Assembly: GCF_021245725.1 (NCBI RefSeq)
Contig: NZ_JAJGSX010000024.1
Span: 62,001 to 126,000 of the forward strand
Direction: 5' to 3'
DNA from: Pseudonocardia sp. TRM90224
GTDB taxonomy: Bacteria; Actinomycetota; Actinomycetes; Mycobacteriales; Pseudonocardiaceae
DNA length: 64,000 bases
A program made the translations under genes and the position numbers. A model generated the notes under the pieces. That model ran no database searches and was not told the origin of the DNA. It saw only the letters and a list, made by a program, of their open reading frames with translations. Below, in pieces: positions 1-6,692 of this stretch (the stretch's first letter is position 1; each line of letters starts with the position of its first letter).

Positions 1-821
1 GCGTCCGGCTCTCCGGGGTCGGCGGGCAGCGCTCGGGCGCGCGCCCGCGCCGGACGGTGCCCGTCGACGTCCTGTCGGTGCAGGTCGAAGGGCGGACGGC
101 GGGTGTCGTCGCGGTGCTGCCCGTGCACCCGACGGTGCTCGATGCCGGCAACCGCCAGGTCAGCGCCGACCTCACCGGCGCGACCCGACACGCGCTCACC
201 GCTGCGCTGCCGGGCGCGTGGGCCGTCGTGGCGACGGGCGCGGCCGGCGACGTCAGCACGCGGCCGCACCGCAAGGAGCAGACCGCGCGCGAGTGCGCCC
301 GCCTCGGCGCGCTGGCCGCGGCCACGATCGCGGGTGCGCTGCGGCGCCCGCCCGACCTCGAGGTGGCGGCCGGCGAGCTGCATGTGGGGTCGTCGTCGAT
401 CGCGCTCGAACCCAAGCCCGCCGAGGCGGCGCCGCTCGACGAGCTGCGCGCCGCGCTCGCGGCGACGGAACGCGTGGGCGACCCGGTGGCCGTCCGCACC
501 GCCTACACCGCGCTGCAGGCCGCCGAGCTGGCCGAATCGGCCGAGTTGGTGCCCGCCGAGCTGAGCTGCGCGGTTGCGGCCGCGTCGCTCGGGCCGTTGC
601 GGCTGCTCGCGCTCGGCGCCGAGCCCTACCTGGAGCTGTCCGAGCGCGCCGCACCGGCGGTGCTGCTCGGCTACACGAACGGATACGTCGGCTACCTGCC
701 GACGCGCGCCGCCTACCGCCGTCCCGACTACGAGGTGCTGCGCACGCCGGTCGCGGCCGGCGGCGCCGAGCTGGCGCTCGCGGCAGCGGCCGACCTGATC
801 GAACCCGAGAGGAACCCGTGA
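1..821 (+). CDS. Neutral/alkaline ceramidase-like protein, C-terminal part (cut by left window edge)
   Basis: The reading frame is open from base 3 with no convincing start inside the window, so the gene begins upstream. Visible stretches resemble the neutral/alkaline non-lysosomal ceramidase family: an HPTVLDAGNRQVSADLTG region, a GAAGDVSTR region, and a C-terminal GYTNGYVGYLP motif typical of this family. The N-terminal catalytic part is not visible, so substrate cannot be judged; many bacterial members are uncharacterised and may not act on ceramide. The stop overlaps the start of the next gene (GTGA), which indicates translational coupling with the SIS-domain gene and suggests a shared role in amino-sugar or lipid catabolism (inference). 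Confidence 0.7.
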   Translation, partial: VRLSGVGGQRSGARPRRTVPVDVLSVQVEGRTAGVVAVLPVHPTVLDAGNRQVSADLTGATRHALTAALPGAWAVVATGAAGDVSTRPHRKEQTARECARLGALAAATIAGALRRPPDLEVAAGELHVGSSSIALEPKPAEAAPLDELRAALAATERVGDPVAVRTAYTALQAAELAESAELVPAELSCAVAAASLGPLRLLALGAEPYLELSERAAPAVLLGYTNGYVGYLPTRAAYRRPDYEVLRTPVAAGGAELALAAAADLIEPERNP

Positions 822-1582
822 CCAACCCGACGCTCGACAGCGGACCCGCCATGCGCGTGCTGCAGGACACGATCAACAAGGTCGTCGACACCCAGCACGC
901 CGCCATCGCCGCCGCGGCGACGCTCGCCGCCGACGCGCTGGCCGCCGACGGGATCCTGCAGGCCTTCGGCACCGGCCACTCCCGCGCCTTCGCGATGGAG
1001 ATCGCCGGCCGCGCCGGTGGCCTCATCCCGGCGAACCAGCTGGCCATCAAGGACATCGTGATGCTCGCGGGCGTCGCGCCCGCGGAGATCCTCGACCCGA
1101 CCGTCGAGCGCGACCCCGGCCTCGCCGCACGTGTGCTCGCGCTGCACGAGGTGCACCCCGACGACGTCTTCGTGATCGCGTCGAACTCCGGGATCAACGG
1201 CTCGACCGTCGAGATGGCCCGCCTCGCGAAGGCCGGCGGACACGCCGTCGTGGCTGTCACGTCGCTCGCGCACAGCAACTCCGTCGCGTCCCGGCACCCC
1301 TCCGGGCAGCGGCTGCACGAGCTGGCCGACGTCGTGATCGACAACTGCGGCGTGCCCGGCGACGCCGCTTACGAGCTGCCCGGCGGCAGCTCGATCGTTT
1401 CCACCTCGACCGTCACCACCGCGCTGATCGCGCAGCTGCTCACCGCGGAGATCTGCACGCAGCTGCTGGCCAGGGGTATCGAGCCGCCCGTGTACCGCTC
1501 GGCGAACATGGACGGCGGCGACGAGCACAACGCCCGCCTGCTCGCCCGCTACGGCACCCGCATCCACCCGCAGGAGCCCTGA
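818..1582 (+). CDS. SIS-domain sugar-phosphate-binding protein (UPF0309-like)
   Basis: 254 aa. A single SIS (sugar isomerase) fold covers most of the protein, with the phosphosugar-binding pattern FGTGHSRAF near residue 45 and SNSGINGSTVE near residue 127. Proteins of this group (UPF0309) are related to phosphoheptose isomerases and MurQ-type etherases, but the exact substrate is unknown. The GTG start at 818 overlaps the previous stop by 4 bp and is preceded by GAGAGG; an upstream extension would run through the ceramidase-like gene and is not believable. Co-translation with the preceding hydrolase points to a catabolic role. Confidence 0.8.
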   Translation: MTNPTLDSGPAMRVLQDTINKVVDTQHAAIAAAATLAADALAADGILQAFGTGHSRAFAMEIAGRAGGLIPANQLAIKDIVMLAGVAPAEILDPTVERDPGLAARVLALHEVHPDDVFVIASNSGINGSTVEMARLAKAGGHAVVAVTSLAHSNSVASRHPSGQRLHELADVVIDNCGVPGDAAYELPGGSSIVSTSTVTTALIAQLLTAEICTQLLARGIEPPVYRSANMDGGDEHNARLLARYGTRIHPQEP

Positions 1583-1651
1583 GCCCGGGAGGCCAGTTCG
1601 CCTGTCGGCGAATCGGTGGCCCTGCGGCGCCGTCCTCGGGACGATCACCGG

Positions 1652-2395
1652 ATGGACGGATTCAACCCCACGCAGTACGGCGCGCGCTGGGCCGCGACCT
1701 ACGACGACTTCCACGAGGGTGTGGTCGACAGCGCCACGACGGTCGCCGGCCTGCACACGCTGGCCGGCGAGCGCGCGTCGGTGCTGGAGTACGGCGCGGG
1801 GACCGGTCGCCTCGCGATCCCGCTCGCGCAGCTCGGCCACGCCGTCACTGCCGTCGAGATCAGCGAGGAGATGCTGGAGCGGCTCGCCGCGAAGGTCGGC
1901 TCGGCCAGCGTCGAGGCGGTGCAGGCCGACATGACGACGGTCGAGCTGGACCGCGAGTTCGACCTGGCGTTCGTCGCGTTCAACTCGATCTTCGCGCTCG
2001 CCACGCAGCAGGACCAGGTGCGCCTGTTCCGCAACGCCGCCAAGCACCTGCGCCCCGGGGGCGCGTTCGCGCTGGAGACGGTGGTCGTCGAGACGCCGCG
2101 CGCCAACGGCCAGGTGCAGCGGCTGCGGGTGGCCGACGTGCGCCCCGACGAGCTGGTGCTCGCCGCGGGCCTGCTCGACCCCGTCACCCAGTTCTACAAC
2201 GGCACGTGGGCCGTGCTCGGGAAGTCGGGCACGACGTTCTACCCGATCCAGGGCCGGCACGTGACGCACGCCGAGATGGACCTGATGGCGCAGCTCGCCG
2301 AGCTGGAGCTGGAATCGCGCTGGCAGGACTGGCAGCAATCCCCGTTCACGGCGGAGTCGCACTCGGTCGTGACGGTCTACCGCAAGCCGCGCTGA
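1652..2395 (+). CDS. Class I SAM-dependent methyltransferase
   Basis: 247 aa. A Rossmann-type methyltransferase fold is indicated by the SAM-binding motif VLEYGAGTGRLAIPLA (motif I, about residue 47), an acidic residue at the end of the next strand (AVEIS) and the post-motif DMTTVEL/FDLAFVAFNS. The substrate is not predictable. ATG 1652 was chosen over a GTG at 1616 because MDGFNPTQYGARWAATYD is a typical N-terminus for the family. It is 70 bp after the SIS gene and convergent with the following VOC gene, with only 3 bp between the stops. Confidence 0.8.
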   Translation: MDGFNPTQYGARWAATYDDFHEGVVDSATTVAGLHTLAGERASVLEYGAGTGRLAIPLAQLGHAVTAVEISEEMLERLAAKVGSASVEAVQADMTTVELDREFDLAFVAFNSIFALATQQDQVRLFRNAAKHLRPGGAFALETVVVETPRANGQVQRLRVADVRPDELVLAAGLLDPVTQFYNGTWAVLGKSGTTFYPIQGRHVTHAEMDLMAQLAELELESRWQDWQQSPFTAESHSVVTVYRKPR

Positions 2396-2398
2396 CCC

Positions 2399-2779
2399 TC
2401 AGAAGGAGTGGTGCACGGCCTCGACGTTGTTGCCGTCGGGGTCCCGCACGAACACCGCGTAGTAGCCGGGGTGGTACTCCGGGAAGATCCGCGGCGCGTG
2501 CAGGATCTCGGCCCCGGCCGCCATGGCTGCCTCGTGCACGGCGTCGACGGCTTCCCGGCCGGCCGCCGCGAACGCGACGTGGATCTCGCGGGCCGGCGCG
2601 CCCGCTGTCGGGCCGAGCCAGAACCGCGGCCGCCCGTCGGGTCCCGCGAACCCGACGACCAGCTCGTCGCCGTCGCCGAACCGCATCGCCTCTGTCATGC
2701 CGACCGGCGCGAACACCGGCGCGTAGAACCGCGCGGCCGCGGCGACGTCGGACACCTGGATCGAGACGTGATCAAGCAT
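2399..2779 (-). CDS. VOC/glyoxalase-family protein
   Basis: 126 aa single-domain vicinal oxygen chelate protein. It begins MLDHVSIQVSD and ends with FVRDPDGNNVEAVHH, the two ends of a VOC half-module pair with the usual metal-ligand positions (an N-terminal His and a C-terminal Glu). Such small proteins act as dimers in isomerase, dioxygenase or resistance roles; nothing here fixes the substrate. ATG 2779 was chosen because upstream sequence belongs to the cupin-like gene. It lies 20 bp downstream of that gene on the same strand, so the two are probably one transcript. Confidence 0.8.
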   Translation of the reverse strand: MLDHVSIQVSDVAAAARFYAPVFAPVGMTEAMRFGDGDELVVGFAGPDGRPRFWLGPTAGAPAREIHVAFAAAGREAVDAVHEAAMAAGAEILHAPRIFPEYHPGYYAVFVRDPDGNNVEAVHHSF

Positions 2780-2799
2780 CCGGCGAGCGTATCCACAGG

Positions 2800-3120
2800 T
2801 CAGCGGAGCGGCGGAATGTCCCCGCACGTCCCCTTCGCCCGCCGCGCGAACGCGACGAGCACCGTGTCGCACTCGCCGGGGTTGTGCATCGCACGCAGCC
2901 CGAGCCCCTCGAACCACAGCACCGCACCCGCCCGGAAGCTGCGCTGCCCACCACGTAGGCAGTGCAGCTCGACCTCACCGCATTGCACGACGATCATCGT
3001 GCCCAGCCACTCGTCCTCGACGACGGCCTGCCAGTCGCCCGGCGGCAACGTCACCTCACGCAGGCGGAACGCCCGTCCCGCCCGCGCCGGCAGGCACAGG
3101 TCGTCGTCTTGCGCGTCCAC
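2800..3120 (-). CDS. Small cupin-like protein
   Basis: 106 aa with GTG start and a strong ribosome site (GGAGGTGA) just upstream. The pattern of short beta strands, with GEVELHCLRGG followed by FRAGAVLWFEGL and HNPGECDTVLVAFAR, suggests a single cupin barrel, though the canonical metal-binding His pair is weak. Function is unknown. It is upstream of, and probably co-transcribed with, the VOC gene. A family B palindrome (3261-3315) separates it from the excalibur-domain gene. Confidence 0.65.
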   Translation of the reverse strand: MDAQDDDLCLPARAGRAFRLREVTLPPGDWQAVVEDEWLGTMIVVQCGEVELHCLRGGQRSFRAGAVLWFEGLGLRAMHNPGECDTVLVAFARRAKGTCGDIPPLR

Positions 3121-3260
3121 GACGGCTCACCTCCGGCCACCCTTCGGGACCCGCCGGTGTGCGGGCCTCTCAGTAGTTAGACACACCCGGAGGGCCACAT
3201 TCATCGGTCCCGGGCGCCCGAGTTTCCGCGCGCACCGTGGCCCCGTCGTGGCCCGGGGGT

Positions 3261-3315
3261 TGCCAGGAAAGCCACTTTCCTGGCACCACAGGACAGGAAA
3301 GTGGCTTTCCTGGCA
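3261..3315. repeat. Family B double palindrome, copy B1
   Basis: Two modules of CAGGAAAG-(3 nt)-CTTTCCTG lie 9 bp apart; each is a near-perfect 20-22 bp palindrome, and the middle triplets are complementary (CCA in the first, TGG in the second), so the whole can also fold as one long hairpin. The flanks extend to TGCCAGG/CCTGGCA. It lies between two minus-strand genes, downstream of the excalibur gene. There is no run of T, so it is not a classic rho-independent terminator. Confidence 0.85.
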
Positions 3316-3336
3316 CTCACGACGCGGGTGTGCGGC

Positions 3337-4188
3337 CTACTCGCAGGCGATGCCGTCCCCGTCGCGGTCGAGCTTCGAGCTGTACCCGGGCTCGCCGGCC
3401 AGCAGCGGTGCCTTGCCGGCGGCCTTCACCGCGCTGCAGTTCTTGTAGAACGCCGCCGGTTCGTCCTCCGACGGCTCAGGGTCGGCCTTCGCCAAGGGCT
3501 GCGGATCCGGCTTCGGATCCGGTTTGGGGTCCGGTTTGGGATCGGGCCGTGGCTGCGGCTGCGGCTGAGGCGACGGCGAGGCCTTGGTCGTCGGCGCCGA
3601 AGTCGTCGGGGCGACGGTCGTCACCGGAGCCGCCGCCTGCGTACTGGGAGCGGCGGGCGCAGCCGCCGCGACCGTGCTCGGCGCGCTGGTGCTCGCAGAC
3701 GGCGCCACGGGCGCGCGGTTCGCCGTGCCGATCAGCACCAGCGTCCCGACGACACCGGCCGCGATCCACAGCGGTTTGGGCACGCGCCGCAGCAGGCCGG
3801 GGCTCCCGCCCGGCCGCGCCGCCGCGCCGGCCTTCGGCAGCCGCAGGTCGATCTGGAGCCCGCGCGGGTCGGACCGGACGTGCGCCTCGGCTCCTGCGCG
3901 CCCCCCGCGGCGCAGGACGTCCTCGACCACCGGTGCGTACCGCTGGGCCATCGCGTGGGTGAGCTCGCCGACCCGGTAGCCGTCGAGCCGCACCTCGATG
4001 CCGCGTTCGCCGGCGTGCGGGCCGTACGTGATCGGCGCGAAGACCAGCTCGGCGGCGACGTGTCGCGGGCGCCCGTCCGGTCGCGGCGCGTACTGCGCGA
4101 GGACGGACTGGTGGAATTCCTCCTTGGTCACGATGACCGTGCGTTCTGATTCGAGCAGCGTCAGGCCGACGCGGGAATTCTCGATCAT
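3337..4188 (-). CDS. Membrane-anchored protein with C-terminal excalibur calcium-binding domain
   Basis: 283 aa. The N-terminal about 130 residues form an intracellular globular region (with RGLQIDLRLP), followed by one membrane segment near residues 138-157 (PLWIAAGVVGTLVLIG), then a long Ala/Pro/Thr/Ser linker containing repeated PKPD units, and a C-terminal excalibur domain with FYKNCSAVKAAG and DRDGDGIACE, the signature DxDxDGxxCE calcium-binding loop with its paired Cys. The layout implies a cytoplasmic N-terminus and an extracellular domain held off the membrane by a wall-spanning linker. Function unknown; excalibur domains are common in surface proteins. Confidence 0.85.
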   Translation of the reverse strand: MIENSRVGLTLLESERTVIVTKEEFHQSVLAQYAPRPDGRPRHVAAELVFAPITYGPHAGERGIEVRLDGYRVGELTHAMAQRYAPVVEDVLRRGGRAGAEAHVRSDPRGLQIDLRLPKAGAAARPGGSPGLLRRVPKPLWIAAGVVGTLVLIGTANRAPVAPSASTSAPSTVAAAAPAAPSTQAAAPVTTVAPTTSAPTTKASPSPQPQPQPRPDPKPDPKPDPKPDPQPLAKADPEPSEDEPAAFYKNCSAVKAAGKAPLLAGEPGYSSKLDRDGDGIACE

Positions 4189-4245
4189 GGGGGGGCGCTC
4201 CTGGGTGCTGGGGGTGACCCATGGCTCGCATCCCGTCGCGGAACG

Positions 4246-5022
4246 TTACCTCGGGGCCATGCGGAGCGCGCCGTCCATGCGGATCGTCTCGCCGTTCAGG
4301 TAGTCGTGCTCCACGATCATCGTGACGAGCCGGGCGAACTCGGACGGCTGCGCGAGCCGCTGGGGGAAGGGGACGCCTGCGCTCAGCCCGGCGCGCACGT
4401 CGTCGCTGAACCCGGCCATCATCGGCGTGTCGACGATCCCGGGCGCGATCGTCATGACCCGGACGCCGTACTGCGCGAGGTCGCGCGCGGCCGTGACCGT
4501 CATCCCGGCGACCCCCGCCTTCGACGCCGCGTACGCGATCTGCCCGATCTGCGCCTCGAACGCCGCGATCGACGCGGTGTTCACCACGATCCCGCGCTGC
4601 CCCTGCGCGTCGGGTTCGAGCCGCGACATCGCCTCCGCGGCCAGCCGCATCACGTTGAACGTGCCGAGCAGGTTGACCTTGAGCACGGTGTGGAAGAGAT
4701 CGAGGTCGTGGGTGCCCTTGCGGCTCAGGATCCGCGCGGACGGCGCGATGCCCGCGCAGCTCACGGCGATCCGCAGCTCGGCGCCGTCGTCCGCGATCCG
4801 CGCGATGGCCTCCTTGACCGGCGCCTCGTCGGTGACGTCGGCGGGCAGCAGCACCACCCCGTCGCCCGGCGCGGCCTTCTCGATCGACGAGGGCAGGTCG
4901 AGCCCGTAGACGGTGGCGCCGCGGGCGGCCAGCGCAGCGGCCGTCGCCGCCCCCAGCCCGGACGCGGCACCGGTGACCAGCGCGGCAACACCAGAGATCT
5001 CCACGAGCGTGGATGATGGCAC
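4246..5022 (-). CDS. Short-chain dehydrogenase (3-hydroxyacyl-CoA dehydrogenase type II-like)
   Basis: 258 aa classical SDR. It has the NAD(P)-binding TGAASGLG motif near residue 17, the acidic strand-2 residue (GLDLP) favouring NAD(H), a catalytic Ser in NTASIAAF and the YAASK active site. Overall pattern, including the PGIVDTPMM region and the C-terminal GETIRMDGALRM, resembles 17-beta-HSD10/FadB2-type 3-hydroxyacyl-CoA dehydrogenases of lipid catabolism. The start is GTG 5022; another GTG at 5004 (VEISGV) is an equally common family start. Monocistronic by appearance. Confidence 0.82.
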   Translation of the reverse strand: MPSSTLVEISGVAALVTGAASGLGAATAAALAARGATVYGLDLPSSIEKAAPGDGVVLLPADVTDEAPVKEAIARIADDGAELRIAVSCAGIAPSARILSRKGTHDLDLFHTVLKVNLLGTFNVMRLAAEAMSRLEPDAQGQRGIVVNTASIAAFEAQIGQIAYAASKAGVAGMTVTAARDLAQYGVRVMTIAPGIVDTPMMAGFSDDVRAGLSAGVPFPQRLAQPSEFARLVTMIVEHDYLNGETIRMDGALRMAPR

Positions 5023-5039
5023 GGCGGATCAGCGGGCCG

Positions 5040-5423
5040 TCAGGCCGATGCGCGTCGTCGCGTCAGCATGCGCCCCGCGCCGCCCCCGACCAGCACGACG
5101 ACCGCCAGCAGCGGTGCCAGCATGATCGCGCCGACGGGCCACAGGTTCGCCCCGATCACCTCGGCCGCGGCCGACCGCCAGCACCAGTACGCGAGCGCGG
5201 GCACGGCCACCCCCGCCAGCGGGAGCAACGGATGCCCGGCTGCTCCCGACGCGGCCGAGAGCAGCAGCAGGCCGATGCCGGCGACCGTCCACTGCCACGG
5301 CTGCACCGGCGACGCGAACACGTCGGGTTCGGCCGTCGGCACCACCGACCAGTCCCAGGGCAGGACGAGCAGCCCGAGCGCGAGCGTCGCGACGGCGAGC
5401 GCGCACACCACGATCGCCCTCAT
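5040..5423 (-). CDS. Small integral membrane protein, four predicted helices
   Basis: 127 aa, largely hydrophobic: segments near residues 3-21, 45-62, 66-84 and 93-113, ending in a basic tail (RRRASA). It starts with ATG 5423, which overlaps the stop of the OsmC gene by 4 bp (ATGA), so it is translationally coupled to it. No family recognised. The coupling suggests a role linked to the OsmC-type redox protein, but this is only inference. Confidence 0.7.
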   Translation of the reverse strand: MRAIVVCALAVATLALGLLVLPWDWSVVPTAEPDVFASPVQPWQWTVAGIGLLLLSAASGAAGHPLLPLAGVAVPALAYWCWRSAAAEVIGANLWPVGAIMLAPLLAVVVLVGGGAGRMLTRRRASA

Positions 5424-5899
5424 GACGGGACGAACTCGATCACGGGCGACACCGTGACCGGCGTCGCGAGGCTGTTGGCGATGAAGCACTCCCGGTGGGC
5501 GACCTCGACGAGGTGCCGAACGCGGGCCTCGCTCGGCCCGCCGACCAGGGTGATGCGCGGCCGCAGGACGATCTCGGCGAGCCGCATCGGCGTCGGCTCG
5601 GTGGGCATCGCCGCGGTGGCGTCGTCGCGGTACCCGCGCACGTCGAGCCGGGCCCGCGCGGCCACGGCGAGGAACGAGAGCAGCTGGCACGACGCCGCGG
5701 CGAGCACCACCAGCTGCTCGGGGTCGAGGTGCTCGGGGTCGCCGGCGAACGCGGGCGCCGCCGAGAGCGTCAGCTCGACGTCGCCGGCCGACGCGCTGTG
5801 CGTGCGGGAGTACTCGCCGACCGTGGAGCCCGTCCAGCTGCACGAGCCCGCGAACCGGTGCACTCCGTCAGCGGGCGGGGGCACCGGGGTCACGCACAC
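5420..5899 (-). CDS. OsmC/Ohr-family peroxide-detoxifying protein
   Basis: 159 aa. The two conserved Cys of OsmC-type thiol peroxidases are seen in AAASCQLLSFLAVAARARLD (about residue 70) and HRECFIANSLATPV (about residue 137). These proteins reduce organic hydroperoxides through a Cys-Cys pair. The GTG start at 5899 overlaps the 3' end of the small membrane gene upstream by 32 bp. Organised as membrane protein, OsmC, membrane protein on the minus strand, all overlapping, hence one operon. Confidence 0.82.
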   Translation of the reverse strand: MCVTPVPPPADGVHRFAGSCSWTGSTVGEYSRTHSASAGDVELTLSAAPAFAGDPEHLDPEQLVVLAAASCQLLSFLAVAARARLDVRGYRDDATAAMPTEPTPMRLAEIVLRPRITLVGGPSEARVRHLVEVAHRECFIANSLATPVTVSPVIEFVPS

Positions 5900-6110
5900 C
5901 CGTCGGGTCGGCTGGCGTGCGCTCGGAAGGGCCGCGCGCGAGCCCCGGCACCAGCCATCCGCTGACCGTCTGCAGGAAGCGGGTGAGGCCGCTCGGGCCG
6001 CGCCGCGCCTCGATCACGTCACCGGCCTTGCCGAGCAGCCACCCGACGGCCGGCACGACCACCGCGAGGATCAGCCACCGGCGCAACCGTGACGAAAGGA
6101 ATGCCCACAC
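5868..6110 (-). CDS. Small membrane protein overlapping the OsmC gene
   Basis: 80 aa, GTG start at 6110 preceded by GCGGGGG. One clear membrane segment (RRWLILAVVVPAVGWLLG) followed by basic residues and a Pro-rich tail. A longer open frame extends upstream, but only through the family C palindrome, so it is rejected. Its last 32 bp overlap the OsmC start, a sign that they are co-transcribed. No family recognised. Confidence 0.6.
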   Translation of the reverse strand: MWAFLSSRLRRWLILAVVVPAVGWLLGKAGDVIEARRGPSGLTRFLQTVSGWLVPGLARGPSERTPADPTGVRDPGAPAR

Positions 6111-6162
6111 CCCCGCGACAGTAGCGCCGCCCGGCACCCACCGCCGTCCTCGAACGGGTTGA

Positions 6163-6227
6163 CCGTCGACAACGAGCTTCTGGCTGTTTGTGAGCGCTAA
6201 CAACAGCCAGAACGTCGTTGTCGACGG
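6163..6227. repeat. Family C long palindrome with LacI/cre-like core, copy C1
   Basis: A nearly perfect 65-bp palindrome with arms beginning CCGTCGACAACG and ending CGTTGTCGACGG. Its centre is TGTGAGCGCTAACA, which resembles LacI/GalR-family operators and cre sites. It lies directly after the stop of the 2Fe-2S subunit gene and 53 bp upstream of the small membrane gene, both on the minus strand. A second copy is at 54977-55041 in the same type of setting. Confidence 0.85.
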
Positions 6228-6683
6228 CTACATGTTGCGCGCGGCCTGCTTGATCGCCTCGCGGATGCGGAAGTACGTGCCGCACCGGCAGACGTTCTCG
6301 ATCGCGTCGATCTCCTCGTCGGTCGGGTTGCTGGTGCGGTTGAGCAGTGCCACCGCGGCCATGATCTGGCCGGGCTGGCAGTAGCCGCACTGCGCGACGT
6401 CCATGTCGAGCCACGCCTCTTGGACGGGATGCAGCGTGTCGCCGTCCGCGAGGCCCTCGATGGTGGTGATCTCGCTGCCCTCGACGTCGGCGATCGGCGT
6501 GACGCACGGGTTGAACGCCTCGCCGTCCAGATGGCTGGTGCAGGCCTTGCAGACGTCGATCCCGCAGCCGTACTTGGGGCCGGTGATCCCGAGCTTGTCG
6601 CGGAGCGCCCACAGCGTGGGGAGGTCGGCGGGTGCGTCGACGGTGACGGCCTCGCCGTTCACGGTGAAGGAGTAGCTGGGCAT
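6228..6683 (-). CDS. 2Fe-2S subunit of a xanthine dehydrogenase-family molybdenum hydroxylase (IorA-like)
   Basis: 151 aa. It carries two [2Fe-2S] clusters: an N-terminal plant-ferredoxin type with CGIDVCKAC near residue 40, and a C-terminal helical domain with CGYCQPGQ and CRCGTY. This is the standard small subunit passing electrons from the Mo cofactor. Length and motifs match isoquinoline 1-oxidoreductase alpha-type subunits. It starts 9 bp after the large-subunit stop with AGGAG in between, so the two form an operon. No FAD-binding middle subunit is present, as in the IorAB group, which hands electrons to another acceptor (family knowledge). Confidence 0.92.
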   Translation of the reverse strand: MPSYSFTVNGEAVTVDAPADLPTLWALRDKLGITGPKYGCGIDVCKACTSHLDGEAFNPCVTPIADVEGSEITTIEGLADGDTLHPVQEAWLDMDVAQCGYCQPGQIMAAVALLNRTSNPTDEEIDAIENVCRCGTYFRIREAIKQAARNM

Positions 6684-6692
6684 TCGGGGCTC

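Noticed and set aside
6110..6203. A longer start for the small membrane gene at 6203
   Set aside because: Those codons come from the family C palindrome and are not protein-like.
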